From contig NZ_JBHUMO010000015.1 in assembly GCF_042685105.1 (NCBI RefSeq), positions 1 through 24,780 of the forward strand: a DNA stretch of 24,780 bases. Direction: 5' to 3'. The notes beneath the pieces were generated by a model, which was given only the letters and a program-made list of their open reading frames with translations, was not told the origin of the DNA and did not search any database. The stretch's first letter is position 1; each line of letters opens with the position of its first letter. The DNA is from Enterococcus_G camelliae. GTDB lineage: Bacteria; Bacillota; Bacilli; Lactobacillales; Enterococcaceae. Positions 7,976 through 15,632 of this stretch are shown piece after piece. The translations under genes were made by a program, and so were the position numbers.

Positions 7976-9105
7976 TCACAAAAGAGGATATCAATTGGGC
8001 AAATGAAACATTTGCTAAGATTCATCATAAATTAACACTTCAAGTTCAAAGAGTGGGTGAAAAAATTCCATACATCCCAGACATGCAGAGTGGAAAATAT
8101 GAGGAGGATATGGCAACAACGGATCCTGTTTGGTGGACGAATGGTTTTTGGGCCGGGATACTTTGGCAAATGTATCATGCCACCGGAAATGAACAATATC
8201 GAGAGGTTGCTGAAGAAAATGAAAAAAGACTGGATAAAGCGTTTGATATTTTCAACGGACTACACCATGATGTTGGTTTCATGTGGCTACATACTGCGGT
8301 AGCTAATTATCGATTAACTCAAAATGAACGCTCAAAAACGAGAGGACACCATGCTGCTCAATTACTAGCAGGGAGGTACAATCCACGAGGAAAATATATT
8401 CGTTCTTGGAATCGAGATCGTGCAGGTTGGGTCATTATTGATTCTATGTTAAATATCCCATTATTGTATTGGGCAGAAAAGGAGATACAAGACCCTCGTT
8501 TTCGTTTCATTGCTGAAGATCATGCCAATAAGGTAATGAATAATCTTGTAAGACCAGATGGTTCGGTGAATCATATTGTCGTGTTTGATCCAACGAATGG
8601 TGATTTACTAGAAACACCTGCCGGGCAGGGGTATGCAAGTGGATCTTCTTGGTCAAGAGGACAGTCATGGGCTATTTATGGTTTTGCTTTGAGTTATGTA
8701 CATACCCATAATCAAGCTTATCTTGATACCGCAAAGAAGGTTGCACACTACTTTATTTCAGAGGTTGAAAAAAACAAGTGGATTCCCTTAGTGGATTTTC
8801 GAGCACCTAAAGATCCAGTAATGATTGATACATCTGCTGGGATGATTGCAGCTTGTGGTCTACTTGAAATTGCAAATCACGTGCCAGATTTAGAAAAGGA
8901 GCTGTATCAAGATGCAGCAATAAAGCTGTTGAGAACAATTGAACAGCGCTACTCAATTTGGGATGAAAGAAAAGATGGCTTAATTAGCGGTGCCACCGGA
9001 AGCTACCATGAAGATCGATGGACAGAAGTGCCTATCATTTATACGGATTACTATTTTGTCGAAGGAATCCTTCGTTTATTAGATAAAGATTTTTTGATCT
9101 GGTAA
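7972..9105 (+). CDS. GH88 unsaturated glucuronyl hydrolase
   Basis: This 377-residue cytosolic enzyme hydrates the 4,5-double bond of the terminal unsaturated uronic acid made by polysaccharide lyases, which releases 5-dehydro-4-deoxyglucuronate. Length and motifs fit GH88: Asp100 in LHHDVGFMW and Asp157 in VIIDSMLN match the two essential aspartates of the family, and the SSWSRGQSWAIYGF segment is a family hallmark. It overlaps the DUF2264 gene by four bases (ATGA). Its product is the direct substrate of KduI. The enzyme family implies that a lyase makes the imported oligosaccharide, in agreement with the wall-anchored lyase at 17308. Members of the related family GH105 act on rhamnogalacturonan products, but the motifs here look like GH88. 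Confidence 0.93.
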   Translation: MITKEDINWANETFAKIHHKLTLQVQRVGEKIPYIPDMQSGKYEEDMATTDPVWWTNGFWAGILWQMYHATGNEQYREVAEENEKRLDKAFDIFNGLHHDVGFMWLHTAVANYRLTQNERSKTRGHHAAQLLAGRYNPRGKYIRSWNRDRAGWVIIDSMLNIPLLYWAEKEIQDPRFRFIAEDHANKVMNNLVRPDGSVNHIVVFDPTNGDLLETPAGQGYASGSSWSRGQSWAIYGFALSYVHTHNQAYLDTAKKVAHYFISEVEKNKWIPLVDFRAPKDPVMIDTSAGMIAACGLLEIANHVPDLEKELYQDAAIKLLRTIEQRYSIWDERKDGLISGATGSYHEDRWTEVPIIYTDYYFVEGILRLLDKDFLIW

Positions 9106-9147
9106 TGGGGATGCAACTCGTTTAAGACAGATGAATGGAGAACTGCG

Positions 9148-9942
9148 ATGATTACATTGTGTTTAAAAAATGATAAAGATGGTGAAATTATCTCACATTC
9201 CGATAGTCATGAAGTCTATATCGCATTGAAAGAGCGGAGCTATCGAGTTGGAGATGTTATCGAAATTGAAGTAGCCAAGGCAAATCAATTTTTATGGATA
9301 CAAATTGATGAATCCTTCACACCTAGCCTTGTCTATTTTAAAAAAAAGAAATGGCGTTACCCTGTTTTACTAGATGAGCAGCTGCGACGTGCGTTTACGC
9401 CGAAATTTTTTTCTGGCGAAAGACATTATATACGGGCATGGAAACCCACAATAGAAGAATTAGCGATGTATCGCAATCTTGCCTGCAACCCTCATGATCA
9501 GAAGGAAGATTCTGGCGTATATCCTCATGCTGATGCCAATATTGAAACGCGCAATGATTCGACCTTTTTTGCACGCAATGCAATTGATGGCATGATTGCA
9601 AATCAGAGTCATGGCTCTTTTCCATATCAATCTTGGGGAATAAATCAAAATCCTAACGCGCAGTGGACCGTTTATTTTGGAAGAACCGTTCTGATTGATA
9701 AATTAGCATTTGTACTCAGAGCAGATTATCCCCATGATAGCTACTGGACGCAAGCAACAGTTGGCTTTTCAGACAATACAGATATGAGCATCGTCTTGAC
9801 TAATGATAAAAAGCGGCAAATTGTTTCGATAGCACCGCAGAAAACAGAATTTATTACGTTAAAAAATTTGATTAAACATGAAGATGATTCACCTTTTCCG
9901 GCGTTAACGGAGTTTGAAGCATATGGGTATGAATCTAAATAA
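9148..9942 (+). CDS. Unknown protein with C-terminal discoidin-like domain
   Basis: This 264-residue protein has no signal peptide, so it should stay in the cytosol. Residues 1-100 form a beta-rich domain I do not recognise. Residues about 105-260 resemble an F5/8 type C (discoidin) carbohydrate-binding fold: NLACNPHD near its start, a FFARNAIDGMIANQSHGSFP motif, then QSWGINQNPNAQWTVYFGRTV and the RADYPHDSYW segment. Similar conserved proteins of unknown role sit beside lyase and glycosidase genes in other Firmicutes. It lies 42 bases after GH88 and ends 13 bases before eda, inside the catabolic operon. It may be a cytosolic binding protein or an unrecognised enzyme, such as an isomerase or hydrolase for the imported oligosaccharide. 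No catalytic residues can be named. Confidence 0.7.
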   Translation: MITLCLKNDKDGEIISHSDSHEVYIALKERSYRVGDVIEIEVAKANQFLWIQIDESFTPSLVYFKKKKWRYPVLLDEQLRRAFTPKFFSGERHYIRAWKPTIEELAMYRNLACNPHDQKEDSGVYPHADANIETRNDSTFFARNAIDGMIANQSHGSFPYQSWGINQNPNAQWTVYFGRTVLIDKLAFVLRADYPHDSYWTQATVGFSDNTDMSIVLTNDKKRQIVSIAPQKTEFITLKNLIKHEDDSPFPALTEFEAYGYESK

Positions 9943-9955
9943 TGGAGGGATACTA

Positions 9956-10600
9956 GTGAAAAAAACGGAATATTTACAGGCAATTGAAGAGGCTGGCATT
10001 GTAGCGGTTGTTCGGGGAGATAGTAAAGAAAACGGGAAAAAAACTAGCGAGGCCCTTATTCGTGGCGGACTGAAGGGTATTGAAGTGACTTTTACTATGC
10101 CAAAAGCAGACGAAGTAATTGAGGAATTAAGTAAGGAAAATGGTGAAACTTTTCTAATTGGAGCGGGAACTGTTTTGGATGCCACAACCGCACGATTAGC
10201 CATCATGGCAGGTGCCAAATTTATTGTGAGTCCTTGTTTCGATGAAAAGACAGCTCTGCTTTGTAATCTATACCAAATTCCATATATTCCTGGATGTATG
10301 ACCATTACAGAGATGAAGCAGGCCATGTCGCTTGGAGCGGACATTGTAAAATTATTTCCAGGGTCTTCTTTAGGTCCAGATTTTGTTAAGGCAGCTAAGG
10401 CACCTTTACCAATGGTGAATATTATGTCTACAGGTGGTGTCAGTCTCGAAAATATGAGCGAATGGTTCAAGGCGGGGGTAATTGCAGTTGGTGTTGGTGG
10501 TAACTTGGTTAAACCGGCAGCCAGGAATGATTTTGCCGCTGTAGAAGAGAATGCAAGGCAGTATGTCAAAGAATTTGAAAAGCTAAAAAACAGTCGCTAA
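9956..10600 (+). CDS. eda: KDPG aldolase (2-keto-3-deoxy-6-phosphogluconate aldolase)
   Basis: This 214-residue class I aldolase splits KDPG into pyruvate and glyceraldehyde 3-phosphate, the last step of the pathway. It has the Schiff-base lysine Lys132 in ADIVKLFPGS and the general acid/base Glu43 in GIEVTFTMP, and its length is normal for Eda. The frame is open back to an ATG at 9914, but that start lies inside the previous gene. The GTG at 9956 has GGAGG at 9944-9948, seven bases away, and gives the usual family N-terminus, so I prefer it. KDG kinase, which makes its substrate, is encoded two genes downstream. Confidence 0.95.
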   Translation: MKKTEYLQAIEEAGIVAVVRGDSKENGKKTSEALIRGGLKGIEVTFTMPKADEVIEELSKENGETFLIGAGTVLDATTARLAIMAGAKFIVSPCFDEKTALLCNLYQIPYIPGCMTITEMKQAMSLGADIVKLFPGSSLGPDFVKAAKAPLPMVNIMSTGGVSLENMSEWFKAGVIAVGVGGNLVKPAARNDFAAVEENARQYVKEFEKLKNSR

Positions 10601-10622
10601 AAAATCAGTAGGAGAGAGTTCG

Positions 10623-12230
10623 ATGGGAAAAAAGCTAGTCAATCCTGTTTTAAGAGGATTTCACCCAGATGCAAGTATTTTGAAGGTCGGTTTAGATTAT
10701 TATATGGCCACTTCTACATTCGAATGGATGCCTGGGATTGATATTTATCATTCCCGTGATCTAGTTAATTGGAGGCACGTGGCTTCACCTATCCAAACTT
10801 GTTTTCAGCTAGATTTCAAAGGTAATTATAATTCTGGTAGTCTATGGGCACCACATCTAAGTTACTCAGAGGGATATTTTTGGCTCGTAGTAACAGATGT
10901 AAAAACCAATACTGCATTCAAAGACACATTAAATTATTTGTTTGTGTCCAAAGATATAACTGGAGATTGGGGAGAGCCACTTTTTCTTCATGCTAGTGGA
11001 TTTGATCCCGCCTTTTTTCATGATGATGATGGAAAACATTATTTAGTGAGTATGCTCTATGATCATCGCTTGGACTATGAGCGATTTTCAGGACTTGTCA
11101 TGCAAGAATTTGACTGGCATAAAAAAGAGTTAGTAGGAAAAAGGCAAAGATTTTTCAAAGGAACGGATTTGGGTGTCTGTGAAGGACCACAATTAGTGAA
11201 GAAGGATGGATGGTATTATCTCCTTGCAGCTGCAGGTGGTACCGGGTATAGTCATGCGGCTACAGTAAGTCGCTCAAAATATTTGGAAGGACCCTATGAA
11301 CTATCACCTTGGCACCCTTTTTTGACAACCAAGGATGATCCTGATAATCCTCTTCAAAAATCAGGACATGCCTGTTTTATCGAAGTGCAAGCAGATGAAT
11401 GGTACATCGCTCACATTTGTTCACGACCACTTCAAAAACGTGGGAATTGTCCCCTAGGGAGAGAAACCTCTCTCCAAAAAATAGTTTGGGAAAATGGTTG
11501 GCCTCACTTAGCTAACGGTAGTCATCATCCAGATTTATATGTTGAAAAGCCAAGTATAGCTAAGCAAATTGCTCAGAAAATGGATTTTAGCGAAACAGTT
11601 CGCTTTACAAATCAAGACTTGCCAGCTTCGTTTAAATCGTTGAGAATGCCGATTAATCGTCCTGAGATTTCTCTAACAGACTGTCCAGGGCATTTGAGAC
11701 TTTATGGTAGGCAGAGTATTTCTAGTTTACATGAGCAAACGCTGTTAGCAAGAAGATGGCAACATTTCAACTTCATCGCGGAGACAGAAATGGTGTTTCA
11801 GCCCGCGAATTTTCAACAAATGGCCGGCCTAGTTTTGTTTTATGATACGGATAACTGGGTTTATTTGCATGTTTCTTTTGATGATAACCAAGAAAAAAAA
11901 TACATTCAGTTGGAGGAAAATTTTCAAAATAAATTCCACTATGCATCTGACAGAATTTATATTGAGAAAGAGACCCCTCTTATTTTACGGGTTGAAGTTA
12001 CAAAGGAAGTTGCACAGTTCTCGTTTAAATATCCTGAAAAGCAGTCCTTTCAATTAGTTGGTTCAAAGCTTAGAATAGACGGATTAAGTGATGATGCAAT
12101 TAAGAGTGGTGGCAAACTTGCTTTTACAGGTGAGATGGTCGGAATTTGTGCGCAAGATATGTACGATCACAAATCCCACGCTGATTTTTCTTATTTTAGC
12201 TATCTTGAAAAACACAGGGAGAAAGAGTGA
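10623..12230 (+). CDS. GH43 family glycosidase (beta-xylosidase/arabinofuranosidase-like)
   Basis: This 535-residue protein without signal peptide has a five-bladed propeller catalytic domain (about 1-320) and a C-terminal beta-sandwich (about 330-530), the layout of intracellular GH43 beta-xylosidases. The three key acids are visible: general base Asp16 in GFHPDAS, pKa-modulating Asp128 in SGFDPAFF and general acid Glu187 in GVCEGPQ. Family members remove terminal beta-xylose or alpha-arabinofuranose. It sits 22 bases after eda with AGGAGAG before its ATG, within a uronate operon, so the target oligosaccharide probably carries a xylose, arabinose or related sugar. There are no xylose or arabinose catabolic genes in the window. 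The exact specificity cannot be read from the sequence. Confidence 0.88.
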   Translation: MGKKLVNPVLRGFHPDASILKVGLDYYMATSTFEWMPGIDIYHSRDLVNWRHVASPIQTCFQLDFKGNYNSGSLWAPHLSYSEGYFWLVVTDVKTNTAFKDTLNYLFVSKDITGDWGEPLFLHASGFDPAFFHDDDGKHYLVSMLYDHRLDYERFSGLVMQEFDWHKKELVGKRQRFFKGTDLGVCEGPQLVKKDGWYYLLAAAGGTGYSHAATVSRSKYLEGPYELSPWHPFLTTKDDPDNPLQKSGHACFIEVQADEWYIAHICSRPLQKRGNCPLGRETSLQKIVWENGWPHLANGSHHPDLYVEKPSIAKQIAQKMDFSETVRFTNQDLPASFKSLRMPINRPEISLTDCPGHLRLYGRQSISSLHEQTLLARRWQHFNFIAETEMVFQPANFQQMAGLVLFYDTDNWVYLHVSFDDNQEKKYIQLEENFQNKFHYASDRIYIEKETPLILRVEVTKEVAQFSFKYPEKQSFQLVGSKLRIDGLSDDAIKSGGKLAFTGEMVGICAQDMYDHKSHADFSYFSYLEKHREKE

Positions 12231-12236
12231 AGTTGA

Positions 12237-13238
12237 ATGAAAACAAAAATTTTAACACTTGGTGAAATATTGCTTCGACTATCAACACCTAAGCAAAACC
12301 AATTAATAGATAGTTCAAAATTGAATATGACAATTGGGGGTAGCGAAACAAACGTAGCTATTTCGCTGGCTAATTTAGGTTATTCAGTATCAGTACTAAC
12401 CGTATTGCCTAAAAATGAATTTGGCAAACTTGCCACTAGAGTACTTCGCCAAAATAATGTTGAAACCTCCGCTATTCAATACCTAGACGGTCGAATGGGG
12501 GTTTATTTTCTTGAAGATGGTGTAGGCATTCGCAAATCAAAAGTTATTTACGATCGCGCAAATTCTGCATTTGCTCGTTCAGAAATTTCGTTTGAAAGTC
12601 TACAAGCTATCTTTGAAGACGTTTCACTTTTTCATATTTCAGGCATTACACCAGCGTTGTCTCCATTTTGGTTTGATGCAACTATTTTTCTTGCTGAATA
12701 CGCTCATAAAAAAGGCATTCCAGTTTCGCTAGATGTTAACTACCGTAGCAAATTATGGACGACGGATCGTTGTCGTGAATTTGTTCAAAAAATTGCTCCA
12801 TTTCTCACTTTTTGTTCAGCTGGCAGTCGAGATGCAGCAACTTTTTTTGATGTTGATTGCCACACCTATCCAACTTTATCTGAACAATATGAACAAATTG
12901 TTCGCAAATTTCCAACGATTCAATACTTGTTTTCTACCAAACGAACAGTCTTTGACGCGACTCATAATAAGTTAAAAGGGTACTTATATGAGAGAGGACA
13001 ATTATTTGAGTCTGATGAATATGACTTAACCAATATTGTCGATAGAGTTGGTGGTGGGGATTCCTTCTTTGCTGGTGTATTGTTTGGGTGCCTTGAGGAT
13101 ATGGGAGCTTTTGATGCCATTCAATTTGGTACATGTCTTTCTGCGATGAAGCATACAATATATGGAGATTGGCAGTCTTTCTCGAAAGAAGATATTTTAA
13201 GCGAAATTCATCAAAAAAATCGTGAAATTCAGCGGTAA
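12237..13238 (+). CDS. kdgK: 2-keto-3-deoxygluconate kinase (PfkB family)
   Basis: This 333-residue ribokinase-family enzyme phosphorylates KDG to KDPG with ATP. Family motifs are clear: GGSETNVA (34-41), SLDVNYRSKLW (164-174), typical of KDG kinases, and VGGGDSFFAG with catalytic Asp275. It starts 6 bases after the GH43 stop codon. The nearest ribosome binding sites are weak or far (AGGGAG lies 15 bases off), so translation may be coupled to GH43. It links KduD to KDPG aldolase and completes the Kdu pathway in this locus. Other PfkB sugar kinases are possible, but the context makes KDG the clear substrate. Confidence 0.92.
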   Translation: MKTKILTLGEILLRLSTPKQNQLIDSSKLNMTIGGSETNVAISLANLGYSVSVLTVLPKNEFGKLATRVLRQNNVETSAIQYLDGRMGVYFLEDGVGIRKSKVIYDRANSAFARSEISFESLQAIFEDVSLFHISGITPALSPFWFDATIFLAEYAHKKGIPVSLDVNYRSKLWTTDRCREFVQKIAPFLTFCSAGSRDAATFFDVDCHTYPTLSEQYEQIVRKFPTIQYLFSTKRTVFDATHNKLKGYLYERGQLFESDEYDLTNIVDRVGGGDSFFAGVLFGCLEDMGAFDAIQFGTCLSAMKHTIYGDWQSFSKEDILSEIHQKNREIQR

Positions 13239-13305
13239 TGTATGAGGAGCAACGTTATTCTTTTGAGTGAAAATCTTCAAAACTGTCTGTTAAGGGGTGA
13301 AAAAA

Positions 13306-14112
13306 ATGGATGTTTTTGCAATCGATTTGGACGGGACGTTACTGACGGATGATAAAGAAATAGCAGTCGAAAATGTAAAAGCCATTCAGTATGCAGCACA
13401 AAAAGGCGCGACAACTATCATCGTAACTGGAAGGAGCCTTGAATCAGCGTTGGGTTATTTCCAGTGTTTAGAGGTTCCTGGCTTCGTCATTGCTCTTAAT
13501 GGTGCAGTAATCGCGAATGCTAGAGGACAGATTATGTTTAAAAAAGAAATTGATTTCTTCGCTATGAAACAAATGATTAATTTAGGAATAAAATCACACT
13601 CGACCATCTGGTTAAATAATGAAGTGACTAATTATCAACTGATTGATTCATCCTTATGCAAGGACCAGGTTAAGCAACAAAAACCTATGACACGCTATCA
13701 ACAGATTCATGAAAATGAAATTGATGAAATTTTCGAAACACAAGGCGTACTAAAGATAGCTTTGAAGAATGCAAAACAGGACACCCTTGAAAGAATACGA
13801 ACTAATTTGGACCATTGTAAAGCTACATTAGTTAAAAGTGATACAGAATATTTGGAAATGATGGCGGAAACTATTTCAAAGGGGGAAAGTTTGCATTATC
13901 TTCTCTCGCTAGTTGGAATGAATGAGGCCACCATAATTGCCTTTGGAGATCAAGAAAATGATTTAAGTCTTTTTCAACAGGCAACCATAAAGTTTGCAAT
14001 GGGAAACGCAATTGAACAGGTAAAAAAAGTAAGTTCAGCAATTCTGCCATCAAATAATGATGCTGGGGTTAGCCAAGGAATCTATCGTTATTATGCAAGC
14101 AAAATGCATTAG
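13306..14112 (+). CDS. Cof-type HAD-IIB sugar phosphatase
   Basis: This 268-residue protein belongs to the Cof subfamily of haloacid dehalogenase phosphatases. Motif I is DLDGT with nucleophile Asp7 and acid Asp9, motif II is IVTGR, and motif IV is FGDQENDLS; a cap domain lies between. The GTG at 13297 is in frame but forms part of the AAGGGG ribosome binding site (13292-13297), so ATG 13306 with 8 bases of spacing is the better start. It lies 67 bases after kdgK at the end of the catabolic operon. A plausible role is removal of the phosphate put on the imported sugar by the PTS, so that the glycosidase products can be used or exported. Substrates of Cof proteins cannot be told from sequence. 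Confidence 0.85.
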   Translation: MDVFAIDLDGTLLTDDKEIAVENVKAIQYAAQKGATTIIVTGRSLESALGYFQCLEVPGFVIALNGAVIANARGQIMFKKEIDFFAMKQMINLGIKSHSTIWLNNEVTNYQLIDSSLCKDQVKQQKPMTRYQQIHENEIDEIFETQGVLKIALKNAKQDTLERIRTNLDHCKATLVKSDTEYLEMMAETISKGESLHYLLSLVGMNEATIIAFGDQENDLSLFQQATIKFAMGNAIEQVKKVSSAILPSNNDAGVSQGIYRYYASKMH

Positions 14113-14148
14113 CAAGTTCCGACACATTTTTATAGATCATTTCCCAAA

Positions 14149-14184
14149 TTACCTTTCTAATTTGATTTCATAAGGCAAAGGTAA
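14149..14184. repeat. Inverted repeat upstream of EIIB promoter
   Basis: TTACCTTT (14149-14156) and AAAGGTAA (14177-14184) form a perfect 8-bp inverted repeat with a 20-base spacer. No T-run follows, so a terminator is unlikely. It lies about 60-95 bases upstream of the -24 element, a normal place for an activator (enhancer) site of a LevR-type protein. I found no obvious copy at the other two sigma-54 promoters. Confidence 0.35.
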
Positions 14185-14210
14185 AAAGGTTGAAGGGATG
14201 GAGTTTTGGC

Positions 14211-14237
14211 ACGCTTTCATTTTTGAAAGCGTTTCGA
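14211..14237. promoter_or_regulatory. Candidate cre with 8-bp inverted repeat, EIIBCD promoter
   Basis: ACGCTTTC (14211-14218) and GAAAGCGT (14225-14232) form a perfect inverted repeat with a 6-base spacer. The right arm overlaps TGAAAGCGTTTCGA (14224-14237), a cre-like sequence with one clear mismatch from TGWAANCGNTNWCA. It lies 7 bases upstream of the -24 element. CcpA binding here would interfere with activator or RNA polymerase contact; alternatively the repeat is the activator site. Confidence 0.55.
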
Positions 14238-14243
14238 CTCTAT

Positions 14244-14260
14244 TTGGCATGATATTTGCT
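14244..14260 (+). promoter_or_regulatory. Sigma-54 (-24/-12) promoter of the EIIBCD-esterase-lyase unit
   Basis: TTGGCAT at 14244-14250, five bases, TTGCT at 14256-14260, correct spacing. Third site of the same pattern in the window. Transcription should start near 14271, 45 bases before EIIB. Confidence 0.85.
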
Positions 14261-14315
14261 TATTAATTAGATGGGATCCCAAAGTGATGAAAATTTGAAA
14301 GGAGTGAAATAGTAG

Positions 14316-14810
14316 ATGATTTCGATGATTCGAGTAGATGAACGACTTATTCATGGACAAGTCGCTCTAATTTGGACAAAGCATCTGGGTGTGAATCGGA
14401 TAATTGTTGTTAACGATAAGGCTGCGTCAGATGTTATTTTAAGTTCTACATTAAAAATGGCTGCACCAGATACCGTAAAAGTAATTGTATTAGCAAAAAA
14501 AGATGTAATAAAACTCTTAAGTGATGCAAGAATTCAACAACTAAATATACTAATTGTCGTTGACTCACCAGCAGATGCGCGTTTTGTAGTTGATCATGTA
14601 GAAGGTGTTAAAAAAGTAAATATTGGTAATTTTGGTCGGGTGTTAACTTCAAAAGAACCTCGAATGAAGTTAAATGACAATGTTTATCTAAGCAACCAAG
14701 ACAAAGAAGATTTAAAAAGTATAATCGACCGCGGTATTCAGACTGAGTACCAATTAGTACCTGACCAATCTGTTTTAGATTTAAAAAAATACTTTAATAA
14801 AGGAGAATAA
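14316..14810 (+). CDS. PTS EIIB component, mannose/fructose/sorbose family
   Basis: This 164-residue cytosolic protein receives phosphate from EIIA and passes it to the sugar during transport. The phospho-histidine is His13 in VDERLIHGQV, the hallmark of the sorbose-type EIIB family, and the length is typical. GAAAGGAG (14297-14304) lies 11 bases before the ATG; a second in-frame ATG at 14325 is possible. It is the first gene behind the third sigma-54 promoter and is followed directly by EIIC. The specificity of the transporter is unknown; the related streptococcal and enterococcal systems import unsaturated disaccharides from glycosaminoglycans. Confidence 0.94.
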   Translation: MISMIRVDERLIHGQVALIWTKHLGVNRIIVVNDKAASDVILSSTLKMAAPDTVKVIVLAKKDVIKLLSDARIQQLNILIVVDSPADARFVVDHVEGVKKVNIGNFGRVLTSKEPRMKLNDNVYLSNQDKEDLKSIIDRGIQTEYQLVPDQSVLDLKKYFNKGE

Positions 14811-15632
14811 ATGATGGTAAATGCAGTATTAGTAGCATTCATAATGTATTTGTCAAAATTCTTTGATTGGGGTTTCGGAAATCTCATTCCTCGTCCAATA
14901 TGGATTGGACCACTGGTGGGATTGGTTCTAGGAGATTTGACGCAAGGGATTATTTTGGGCGCCGCAATTGAAGCAGTTTTTATGGGTACTTTTACAGTGG
15001 GTGGCTCTGTTCCTTCCGATATTCAAACAGGAGCAATTTTTGGTACAGCCTTTGGTATCTTAACCGGCAAAGGAGTAGCAGCTGGAGTTGCCATTGCGGT
15101 TCCTGCAGGATTGTTAGCAACTCTCTTGTTCAATCTAGTCGTACTATTTTTTAACTTTCTAGTTGATTACATGGATCGTTCGATTGCCAATAGAAAAGAT
15201 TGGAAATTTAATAATGCGCATATTTTTGCTATGTTCTTTTATCCAATACCATTTGCAATTATGACATTCATCGGTATTTATGCAGGGGTTGGACCAATTG
15301 AATCCTTTATGAATAATTTACCTTCACAGGTGAATGCAATGTTAAACGTTATGGCTCAAACACTACCAGCTCTAGGGATGGCTATTTTAACAAAATCAAT
15401 GTGGGACAAATCAATCATCCCGTTCTTCTTCATTGGATTTGTTTTAGCAAGCTATTTAGGAATGAATACAATGGGAATTGCAATTCTTGGAGGTGCATTT
15501 GCAGTTTACTTCATTTTCCATGATTTTAAACACACAAAGGAAATGGCTGCTCTCAAAAAAGCCAAAGCTCTTCAAACAAATACAGGAAATACTTCTGAAA
15601 TGGCTAACGAAATGGAGGACTTTTTGTCATGA
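14811..15632 (+). CDS. PTS EIIC permease component, mannose family
   Basis: This 273-residue membrane protein has many hydrophobic segments and the glycine-rich PRPIWIGPLVGLVLGDLTQG region of sorbose-type EIIC (PF03609). With EIID it forms the sugar channel. The first ATG directly follows the EIIB stop codon; the second at 14814 is better spaced from AAAGGAG (14799-14805) and may be the true start. Its 3' end overlaps the EIID gene by ATGA, a sign of translational coupling. The C-terminal tail (about 240-273) is polar and cytosolic. Confidence 0.93.
   Translation: MMVNAVLVAFIMYLSKFFDWGFGNLIPRPIWIGPLVGLVLGDLTQGIILGAAIEAVFMGTFTVGGSVPSDIQTGAIFGTAFGILTGKGVAAGVAIAVPAGLLATLLFNLVVLFFNFLVDYMDRSIANRKDWKFNNAHIFAMFFYPIPFAIMTFIGIYAGVGPIESFMNNLPSQVNAMLNVMAQTLPALGMAILTKSMWDKSIIPFFFIGFVLASYLGMNTMGIAILGGAFAVYFIFHDFKHTKEMAALKKAKALQTNTGNTSEMANEMEDFLS

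Noticed and set aside
9914..9955. Upstream ATG for KDPG aldolase
   Set aside because: Lies in the previous gene without a ribosome binding site; GTG 9956 has an ideal one and gives the normal length.
9904..10569. Long minus-strand open frame (221 residues) opposite the aldolase gene
   Set aside because: It lies fully within eda, whose product has clear catalytic motifs; the antisense frame has no recognisable domain and no ribosome binding site evidence.
14206..14221. TTGGCACG, a further -24-like element
   Set aside because: No GC dinucleotide of a -12 box at the required distance; the good sigma-54 promoter starts 38 bases downstream.
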